From the NCBI GenBank assembly GCA_023399055.1, contig JAEWQV010000031.1, forward strand, positions 46,487 to 110,486: DNA of 64,000 nt. The letters are read 5' to 3'. Positions within the stretch are counted from its first letter, which is position 1; the number at the start of each line of letters is the position of its first letter. The notes under the pieces were generated by a model. It was not told the origin of the DNA. It ran no database searches and saw nothing but the letters and a program-made list of their open reading frames with translations. The position numbers and the translations under genes were made by a program. Shown here piece by piece: positions 1 through 6,262 of the stretch. Origin of the DNA: Bacillota bacterium (GTDB lineage: Bacteria > Bacillota > Clostridia > Lachnospirales > Lachnospiraceae).

Positions 1-676
1 GATTCCCATATTTACTTAAAATAATACGAATAGGATTTGATATTTTTCCTTTAGGAAGTCTTGTGGTCAATAGTGGATCATCCATTTTGACTGTGTTTTC
101 TCCCACCATAATTGCGCTAACTCTTTGCCTTAAGTGATGTACAAATTCCAGACTGCCTTCCGAACTAATCCACTTGGAATCTCCTGACCAGGAGGCTAAT
201 TTACCATCCAGGGTCATAGCCCATTTCACAACTACAAAAGGCTTTTTGTTTTGAATATAATAACTGTAGATTTCATTTAACTCTTCGCAAGCTGCAGCTA
301 ATTCACTTACTGTAACTTCAATACCCATATTCTTTAAATCACAAATAAAATCCTGTTTCTTATTTGGATTGGGATCTTTCATTCCAATATGAACTCTGGT
401 AACCCCAAGCAGTTTCATTCTATTTGCTAGCTCAATACTACTGCTGTCGAAACGAAATGGCTCTATCGTAAGATAGAGTTCTGAACCAGGTATTGGCTCC
501 TTAATCCGATTTAATACCTCTTCCTCAGCTGAATTGCCCCTATAATGCTTGTAAAATCCTTTTGCAATAATTTTATTATCTTTTACAAGAATGGCTCCTG
601 CAAGCGGATCTGGATTAACAAAGCCACTGCCCTTCTTTGCCAATTCTACGGCCTTTTTCATAAAATCTGTTTTCAT
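1..676 (-). CDS. RibD-like protein, N-terminal part (pseudo-deaminase + pyrimidine reductase domain), partial
   Basis: The gene runs off the left edge; about 225 N-terminal codons are visible. The start ATG follows GGAGG at good spacing. Residues 1-145 align with the CDA-fold deaminase domain of RibD and residues after about 148 with the reductase domain (KWAMTLDGKLAS, then SGDSKWISS). RibD normally converts the deaminated/reduced pyrimidine intermediates of riboflavin synthesis. Here the zinc site is gone: the HAE motif reads SAE, and the PCxxxGRTPPC segment reads PFRFDSSSIEL, so His and both Cys ligands are missing while the catalytic-type Glu remains. The reductase half looks intact as far as visible. 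It is therefore more likely a reductase with a dead deaminase domain than a bifunctional RibD. The C-terminus and upstream neighbours cannot be seen. Confidence 0.85.
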   Translation of the reverse strand, partial: MKTDFMKKAVELAKKGSGFVNPDPLAGAILVKDNKIIAKGFYKHYRGNSAEEEVLNRIKEPIPGSELYLTIEPFRFDSSSIELANRMKLLGVTRVHIGMKDPNPNKKQDFICDLKNMGIEVTVSELAAACEELNEIYSYYIQNKKPFVVVKWAMTLDGKLASWSGDSKWISSEGSLEFVHHLRQRVSAIMVGENTVKMDDPLLTTRLPKGKISNPIRIILSKYGN

Positions 677-867
677 TACTACCTCCTAAAGTAGTCTATT
701 CGAAAACGAACCACATGTGAAATTACAATATATTAGTTTTCTTTAAAGAAACATTCTTGCAATTATTGTTTGACAATTAATATATTTAATTTATTTATTC
801 TATCTATTATAGAACAATCTCTTTTAAAATGCAAATATTGTCCATCATGCACAGAAAAATTGACCTC

Positions 868-900
868 AAAAAAGCCCACCGTGAGTTATTCACAGTGGAC
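868..900 (-). terminator. intrinsic terminator after the HHH-protein gene
   Basis: On the minus strand a stem CCACTGTGA / TCACGGTGG with a 5-nt loop is followed by GC and six Ts. It lies just downstream of the small helix-hairpin-helix gene. Confidence 0.75.
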
Positions 901-947
901 CATTATTAATACAAAGCAATTTTTTTATAGCATGTTTGTGTCAAACA

Positions 948-1139
948 TTATTTTAAAGAAAGGTTATTGTCCGCGAGTACCTGCTTTAATATACCAAGTG
1001 CTTTAGGTCCGAATCCATGTAAGGCTAACAATTCCTTTTCGCTATACTCAGTTAGTTGATCCAAGGTCGTTATTCCTGCATGCTGTAATGCACTCTGTGC
1101 TGGTTGACCTATTTTAATAGATGTAAGTTCTGGTATCAT
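948..1139 (-). CDS. small helix-hairpin-helix / RNAP alpha-CTD-like protein
   Basis: This is a 63-residue protein made of essentially one domain. The sequence SALQHAGITTLDQLTEYS, then ELLALHGFGPKALGILKQVL, matches the helix-hairpin-helix fold of the RNA polymerase alpha C-terminal domain and of small stand-alone DNA-binding proteins of this type. A strong AAAGGAGG lies 6 nt before the ATG. It starts 72 nt after the leuS stop with no terminator between, so it is probably co-transcribed with leuS. Nucleic-acid binding is inferred from the fold; the target and role are unknown. Confidence 0.75.
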   Translation of the reverse strand: MIPELTSIKIGQPAQSALQHAGITTLDQLTEYSEKELLALHGFGPKALGILKQVLADNNLSLK

Positions 1140-1211
1140 GTTAACCTCCTTTCACTTTAAAACTAGTTTATAGCTTTTATACAAACATATAATAATGTTT
1201 TAAATATGTTT

Positions 1212-3626
1212 TTATTTCACTACAATATTAAAGATTCTGCCAGGTACATAGATAATCTTAACAATAGTCTTATCAGCTAAAAGCGCTTTAATAGCAGGTA
1301 TTTCAAGTGCTTTCGCTTCCACCTCAGGCTGTTTTTCTTCTAATGCGATGGAAAGATTCGCTTTTACCTTACCATTGATTTGAACCGCAATTTCAACGGT
1401 ATCCTCAATGGTCTTCTGCTCATCATATGCTGGCCAGGTTTGCTGATATACTCTGCCCTGCTCACCAATGTATTGCCATAATTCTTCGGTCATATGTGGT
1501 GCTACTGGATTCAACATAAGAATTAATGCCTTGAATTCTCCTTTTGTAACTGAACCAGCCTTATAGAAATCATTCACCAAGGACATCATTGCAGCAATTG
1601 CAGTATTAAATTTCATACTTTCAAAATCTAGGGTTACCTTTTTCAAGGTTTGATGCATTTTGGTCTCAAGGCCTGCACTAAAGCCATCTTCCTGTGTGAG
1701 CATATCCTTCAGTTTCCACACTCTATCTAAGAAACGGCGACAGCCTTTCACACCTTCATTGGACCAGGCAGCACTTAAATCAAAGGCACCAATGAACATT
1801 TCATAGGTACGAAGGGTATCTGCACCGAATTCATTGATAATATCGTCTGGATTTACAACATTACCTCTGGATTTGGACATTTTCTCATTGTTCTCACCCA
1901 GAATCATACCGTGGGAGGTCCTCTTCTTATATGGCTCAGGTGTGCTTACTAAGCCTTGGTCATATAAGAACTTATGCCAGAAACGAGAATATAAAAGATG
2001 GAGTGTGGTATGTTCCATACCGCCATTGTACCAGTCCACCGGCAACCAATAATCCAGTTCCTCTTTACTAGCGAAAGCTTTATTGTTATGAGGATCAATA
2101 TATCTCAAGAAATACCAGGAGGAACCAGCCCATTGAGGCATGGTATCGGTCTCTCTGTGTGCTTCTCCACCACAGATTGGACATCTGGTTTCTACCCAAT
2201 CAGACATTGCAGCAAGCGGTGATTCCCCGTTATCCGTTGGTTCATAGCTCTCTACCTCCGGAAGCATTAATGGCAATTCGCTTTCTGGAATCGGAACATA
2301 ACCACAGCTCTTACAGTGAACGATCGGAATTGGTTCCCCCCAATATCTTTGACGGGAGAATACCCAGTCTCTTAATTTAAAGTTAACCTTCTTTGCTCCA
2401 ATTTCCTTTTCTACCAACCAAGCAAGAATTTTATTCTTTGCCTCTGATACTTCTAGTCCATCTAAGAAATCAGAGTTTACTAATTTACCGGTGGAAGTAT
2501 TCGTAAAGGCTGCTTCCTCTACATTTCCACCAGCTACAACTTCAATAATAGGCAAGTTAAACTTCTTAGCAAAATCCCAGTCACGTTCATCATGAGCAGG
2601 TACTGCCATAATCGCACCGGTACCATAGGTCATGAGTACATAATCAGAAATCCAAATAGGGATATTCTTCTGATTTACAGGATTGATTGCTGATAAACCA
2701 GAAATCTGAACACCGGTCTTCTCTTTCACAAGCTCTGTACGTTCAAAATCAGATTTCTTGGATGCCAATTCACGGTACTCAATTAATTCCTCATAGTTGG
2801 CAATCTCATCCTTGTATTTATCAATTAATGGATGTTCCGGTGAGATTACCATATAGGTTGCGCCAAATAATGTATCCGGTCTGGTGGTAAAGATTCTAAG
2901 ATTTTCATTCTTACCATCAATCTTAAAGTCAACCTCCGCTCCAACGGAACGTCCAATCCAGTTTACCTGAGATACCTTTATTTTCTCAATATAATCCACC
3001 ATATCCAGATCATCAATTAATTTATCTGCATAGTCTGTAATCTTAAGCATCCATTGACTTTTAACCTTACGAACAACTTCTTCTCCGCAACGCTCACACA
3101 CACCGCCAACAACCTCCTCGTTAGCAAGACCAACCTTACAGGAGGTACACCAGTTAATCGGCATTTCAGATTTATATGCCAACCCTTTTTTAAACAACTG
3201 TAAGAAAATCCACTGGGTCCATTTATAATAATTTGGATCGGTAGTATTCACTTCACGATCCCAATCAAAGGAGTAGCCCAAAGCTTTTAACTGTTTTGTA
3301 AAATTCTCAATGTTATTCTTAGTAACAATCTTAGGGTGGATATGGTTTTTAATGGCATAGTTCTCCGTTGGCAGACCAAAGGCATCCCAACCCATTGGAT
3401 ACAATACATTATATCCTTCCAATCTTCTCTTTCTGGCAATAATGTCCAATGCTGTATAGGGTCTTGGATGTCCTACATGTAATCCTTGACCGGAGGGATA
3501 AGGGAATTCCACTAAGGCATAAAACTTGGGTTTAGATCTATCTGTTCCAACCTTAAAGGCTTCTTCCTTCTCCCATATTTCCTGCCACTTCTTTTCAATC
3601 TGCCCAGGCATATAATATTCACTCAT
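1212..3626 (-). CDS. leuS: leucyl-tRNA synthetase
   Basis: Class Ia aminoacyl-tRNA synthetase that charges tRNA-Leu in the cytoplasm. At 804 aa it has the usual bacterial length. Visible motifs are the HIGH-type signature (HVGH near residue 50), two zinc-binding Cys pairs (CTSC/CERC near 160-185, CKSC/CPIC in the middle), the editing domain with TYGTGAIMAVPAHDERD, and the KMSKS loop near residue 580. The start is supported by AAGGAGGAG 7-8 nt upstream. It is preceded by a T-box leader with a CUC (Leu) specifier, so expression is expected to rise when uncharged tRNA-Leu accumulates. Confidence 0.98.
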   Translation of the reverse strand: MSEYYMPGQIEKKWQEIWEKEEAFKVGTDRSKPKFYALVEFPYPSGQGLHVGHPRPYTALDIIARKRRLEGYNVLYPMGWDAFGLPTENYAIKNHIHPKIVTKNNIENFTKQLKALGYSFDWDREVNTTDPNYYKWTQWIFLQLFKKGLAYKSEMPINWCTSCKVGLANEEVVGGVCERCGEEVVRKVKSQWMLKITDYADKLIDDLDMVDYIEKIKVSQVNWIGRSVGAEVDFKIDGKNENLRIFTTRPDTLFGATYMVISPEHPLIDKYKDEIANYEELIEYRELASKKSDFERTELVKEKTGVQISGLSAINPVNQKNIPIWISDYVLMTYGTGAIMAVPAHDERDWDFAKKFNLPIIEVVAGGNVEEAAFTNTSTGKLVNSDFLDGLEVSEAKNKILAWLVEKEIGAKKVNFKLRDWVFSRQRYWGEPIPIVHCKSCGYVPIPESELPLMLPEVESYEPTDNGESPLAAMSDWVETRCPICGGEAHRETDTMPQWAGSSWYFLRYIDPHNNKAFASKEELDYWLPVDWYNGGMEHTTLHLLYSRFWHKFLYDQGLVSTPEPYKKRTSHGMILGENNEKMSKSRGNVVNPDDIINEFGADTLRTYEMFIGAFDLSAAWSNEGVKGCRRFLDRVWKLKDMLTQEDGFSAGLETKMHQTLKKVTLDFESMKFNTAIAAMMSLVNDFYKAGSVTKGEFKALILMLNPVAPHMTEELWQYIGEQGRVYQQTWPAYDEQKTIEDTVEIAVQINGKVKANLSIALEEKQPEVEAKALEIPAIKALLADKTIVKIIYVPGRIFNIVVK

Positions 3627-3682
3627 TTTAAAGCTCCTCCTTAATATCGTATCCTTGTATTACCACAGGTAAAAGTTTCGCA

Positions 3683-3976
3683 TATCTTATTACATAAAAA
3701 AAGAACCATTCATCTCCCAAATCTAGAGACGAAGAGGTTCATCATAACGAACTGCTTTCCGCGGTACCACTCTAGTCCACAAAGCGATACCGCTTCATGT
3801 ACTCATATAATCTATAACGGGATCTCCCGCTCTGCCTACTAATCTTCAGTCAGAGAGCTCCAAGGCGAGTTCTAAGTTCTTATCTGCCACTTTCCACCAC
3901 CAGTGACTCTCTGTAAGACAGATTCCTTATACTACTCCTTATCATAGCTGCTACTTTATTTAAATAATCTATAATA
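3683..3976 (-). promoter_or_regulatory. T-box leader of leuS (tRNA-Leu responsive)
   Basis: On the minus strand there is a long Stem I closed by CAGAGAG/CTCTCTG, a specifier-loop segment GAACTCGCC with candidate specifier CTC (3867-3869), and the T-box core AGAGTGGTACCGCGG at 3759-3773. A terminator stem beginning GAACC and ending GGTTC (3703-3740) is followed by seven Ts. The core sequence and the overlap with a terminator are diagnostic of T-box attenuators. CTC is a Leu codon, matching the downstream leuS. Confidence 0.93.
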
Positions 3977-3982
3977 TTCTAT

Positions 3983-4010
3983 ATTTTATCATTATTGTTC
4001 CATATGTCAA
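3983..4010 (-). promoter_or_regulatory. sigma-A promoter of the T-box-leuS transcript
   Basis: TTGACA (4005-4010) and TAAAAT (3983-3988) are separated by 16 nt. Transcription would start near 3976, just before Stem I of the T-box. Confidence 0.7.
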
Positions 4011-4123
4011 TGAAAATTATTATACAAAGTAAGAAACCCTTAAAAATAGTGTTGTTTTACAGTAACGAATAATAAAAACTTCTATAACTTCCGAAAAACG
4101 GAACTCCTATTGTATCAAAGTAA

Positions 4124-4189
4124 GAGCTGACTGAAGCTTTCCCATAAACCAGAGAATCTATCTTGCTTTATGGGAGTTATAGTCAGCTC
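4124..4189 (-). terminator. terminator-like hairpin downstream of the ABC-F gene
   Basis: Outer arms GAGCTGACT/AGTCAGCTC enclose a second stem CCCATAAA/TTTATGGG. The hairpin sits between the ABC-F stop and the leuS promoter. The U-tract is weak on either strand, so efficiency is uncertain. Confidence 0.55.
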
Positions 4190-4223
4190 CTTTATTACTT
4201 GCGTTTAAATTTCTGCTTATTTA

Positions 4224-5786
4224 TTACAATAGAATTTCCCCTGTTGCTACATTGTTCCCAAACAATTCGTCATGTTCTACGAACAGGAGGGTCGGCTGAA
4301 AGGTCAGAATCGCTTTCTCTAACTGCTCTCTGAAATAGACATCCATAAAGTTTAAAGGCTCATCCAGCAGCAACAATTGGTTCTCGGAGGATAACGCTCT
4401 GGCAATGTCTATTTTCTTTAGTTCTCCACTACTGAAGGTTTCCAAGGGCTTTTGCAATATATCATAGCTTAAATCCAATCGGTGACAGATTTCGATAAAT
4501 CTGTTTTTCCTATCGCCCTCCGAGATTAAATCCCTAAGTAATCCTTCCTTCCACAACGGTTCCTGAAATGCAGTTTCCATTACAAGCCCTCCCGCATATT
4601 GAACTTTAGTGCTTGTAATTTTTCTTCCTATAATATTAAGCAAAGTACTTTTCCCGGCACCGTTTCTGCCGCGAATCCATATCCTGTCGCCTTTATGAAT
4701 TGCGAAAGACAGCTTTTCAAATAATGGCTCATCAGTATATCCAAAGGATAAGTCATAAGCAGACACAAGGCAATCTGCTCCAGTCTCCTGCTGTCTTAGC
4801 ATTAATTCAGGTGTTATTTCATAATTCTTGAGCAGATTCTTTTTATCCTTTAGATTATCCTGGATGTTTTGCTCTGCCGTCTTTGCCTGCCTCATAAACT
4901 TTGCAGCTCTGGTTCCATTGCCTCTGTTATGGGTTGCAAAAGGGTTCTTCTCTTTCTCCGCCGCCGCTGCCCAGCTTCTGGTTCTTACTGATACCTTTTC
5001 TAAAGCCTCAACTTCCCGCTCCAGCTTTGCCCTTGTACGAAACTCATATTCCTCCAGCATCTCTTTGTTCTTCTTCCAGGAAGAATAGTTTCCTTTTTCT
5101 ATTGCAATGTCTGCTTTATTAATGGAAAGTATATGGTCCACTACCTGATCAATAAAGCTTCTATCATGGGAAACCACCAGAAATCCCTTTTTATTTCGAA
5201 GATAATCTGCCAAAATCTGTTTCCCCTCAAGATCAAGATGATTCGTAGGCTCATCCAATAAAACAAATGCATTTTTCCTTAAAAACAAAGAAATAATCTG
5301 CAGCTTTGTCTTTTCACCACCGGAGAGCAATTCATAATCCTGTCCTAGCAGTCTTTCGGGAAGCTTCATCAAATTCATTTCCCTTTTTATATTACTCTCT
5401 GACAAAAAGCCATCCAGCTCCATATACTCTGATAAAACTCTCTGGTATTCGTCCATATCATTCTCGTTGCCAGAGAGGAGATAATCCATCCTATCCTCCA
5501 TCGATTTCAAGAAGCCAATGCTTTCTTTCATCACATCCAACGTATTCTTATACTCTGTTTTAAGGGCATACGGGAACAGTTCCGTGACAACATCCTTTAT
5601 TATTCTCCCCCGATCCGGCTCCAACTCCCCCTGCAGCAATCGGAGAAAGGTCGTTTTCCCTCTTCCGTTGCGACCAATCAGTCCTAATTTCCAATCAGTA
5701 TCAATGGATAGGTTGACATTGTTAAAAATCGGATGGTAATATTCTTTATAAGTAAAACATAACTCACTAATTATAATTCTCGACAT
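4224..5786 (-). CDS. ABC-F ribosomal protection protein, Lsa/CplR-like
   Basis: A 520-aa protein with two ABC ATPase domains and no membrane segments, the ABC-F architecture. Domain 1 has Walker A GRNGRGKTT (residues 38-46), signature LSGGEKTK and Walker B DEPTNHLD. Domain 2 has GRNGAGKST, FSSGELKKID and DEPLNFMD. The linker between them is a long charged helix pair (RTRSWAAAAEKEKNPF region), which in this family reaches toward the peptidyl transferase centre. The N-terminus DTDWKLGLIGRNGRGKTT closely resembles Lsa proteins, which dislodge lincosamides, streptogramin A and pleuromutilins from the ribosome. The start has AAGGAGG 8 nt upstream. It is a single-gene unit behind a long regulatory leader. 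The drug spectrum is inference from family resemblance. Confidence 0.9.
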   Translation of the reverse strand: MSRIIISELCFTYKEYYHPIFNNVNLSIDTDWKLGLIGRNGRGKTTFLRLLQGELEPDRGRIIKDVVTELFPYALKTEYKNTLDVMKESIGFLKSMEDRMDYLLSGNENDMDEYQRVLSEYMELDGFLSESNIKREMNLMKLPERLLGQDYELLSGGEKTKLQIISLFLRKNAFVLLDEPTNHLDLEGKQILADYLRNKKGFLVVSHDRSFIDQVVDHILSINKADIAIEKGNYSSWKKNKEMLEEYEFRTRAKLEREVEALEKVSVRTRSWAAAAEKEKNPFATHNRGNGTRAAKFMRQAKTAEQNIQDNLKDKKNLLKNYEITPELMLRQQETGADCLVSAYDLSFGYTDEPLFEKLSFAIHKGDRIWIRGRNGAGKSTLLNIIGRKITSTKVQYAGGLVMETAFQEPLWKEGLLRDLISEGDRKNRFIEICHRLDLSYDILQKPLETFSSGELKKIDIARALSSENQLLLLDEPLNFMDVYFREQLEKAILTFQPTLLFVEHDELFGNNVATGEILL

Positions 5787-5806
5787 AGATAGCCTCCTTG
5801 TATTTC

Positions 5807-5857
5807 TTACCTGGCGGCCATTATGGCGACGAAACCGCCACTATGCTATGCCAGGTA
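5807..5857 (-). promoter_or_regulatory. leader hairpin between the leader peptide and the ABC-F gene
   Basis: Minus-strand arms TTACCTGGC and GCCAGGTAA pair around an inner stem GGCG/CGCC. The 5' arm contains the last codons and stop of the leader peptide (stop at 5846-5848). The 3' arm ends about 10 nt before the GGAGG of the ABC-F gene. A ribosome paused in the leader would open this hairpin. No U-tract follows, so it is more likely part of an attenuation switch than a terminator by itself. Confidence 0.6.
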
Positions 5858-5911
5858 AAATGACCTGTTAACAGTTGCTGTGTGGGTTATTCGTAATCTA
5901 ATAAACATCAT
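5846..5911 (-). CDS. 21-aa leader peptide upstream of the ABC-F gene
   Basis: The frame opens at ATG (a second ATG follows directly) with a very strong GAGAGGAGG 5-8 nt upstream, and it encodes MMFIRLRITHTATVNRSF plus three residues and TAG. The strong RBS, the position 60 nt before a ribosome-protection gene and the overlap with a hairpin fit an antibiotic-responsive leader peptide. It carries Arg-Leu-Arg early on; an RLR motif is the arrest sequence of the ErmD-type leader peptide. Translation is well supported, arrest is inference. Confidence 0.7.
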   Translation of the reverse strand: MMFIRLRITHTATVNRSFYLA

Positions 5912-5923
5912 CTGAGCCTCCTC

Positions 5924-5968
5924 TCATAACCTAAGGTAATACCTGTTTTTGGGCATAAAAATACCCAT
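5924..5968 (-). CDS. possible second short uORF in the ABC-F leader
   Basis: ATG to TGA, 14 codons (MGIFMPKNRYYLRL), ending inside the RBS region of the 21-aa leader peptide. The MGIF start resembles ErmC-type leaders, but the upstream region has no good Shine-Dalgarno sequence. An overlapping frame of similar length begins 8 nt earlier. Treat as tentative. Confidence 0.25.
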   Translation of the reverse strand: MGIFMPKNRYYLRL

Positions 5969-6010
5969 CTTTTAACATCTGTTACAAAAAGCCTTCGCCC
6001 CTGTAACAAA

Positions 6011-6087
6011 CAATAAAATACGCTAATAAACCCTGATACCAGTCAGAGTCAGCTACCTTTAGGGTAGTTTCTTAGCGCATTTTATTG
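6011..6087 (-). ncRNA. three-way-junction RNA element in the ABC-F leader
   Basis: Outer arms CAATAAAATGCGCTAA and TTAGCGTATTTTATTG (minus strand) form a 16-bp stem in which one position is a G-U wobble. On the plus strand the same position is an A-C mismatch, which argues for a minus-strand RNA. Inside are a hairpin CTACC-CTAAA-GGTAG (6053-6067) and a smaller CTGA/TCAG hairpin (6033-6052). A further GTTACA/TGTAAC hairpin follows. I do not recognise a known riboswitch class. Confidence 0.5.
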
Positions 6088-6151
6088 TTGTTAAAAAATA
6101 GGTTAATCAACATACTGTATTACAACCTCAGTCTTTCTCAAAATCAACCTT

Positions 6152-6180
6152 ATTGTATTACAGATGTTTCACAAAGTCAA
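6152..6180 (-). promoter_or_regulatory. sigma-A promoter of the ABC-F leader
   Basis: TTGACT (6175-6180) and TACAAT (6152-6157) are separated by 17 nt. This places the start near 6145 and gives a leader of about 360 nt before the ABC-F start codon. Confidence 0.65.
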
Positions 6181-6262
6181 CCGTTCTTTATTTCGGATAT
6201 TGTAATTCTTTTGAGTATAAAACTAAGAATAGAAGGGTGCCTAAATGAACAGCATTACATAT

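Noticed and set aside
770..1006. 78-codon plus-strand frame
   Set aside because: Overlaps the terminator of the helix-hairpin-helix gene and runs into that gene antisense; no RBS.
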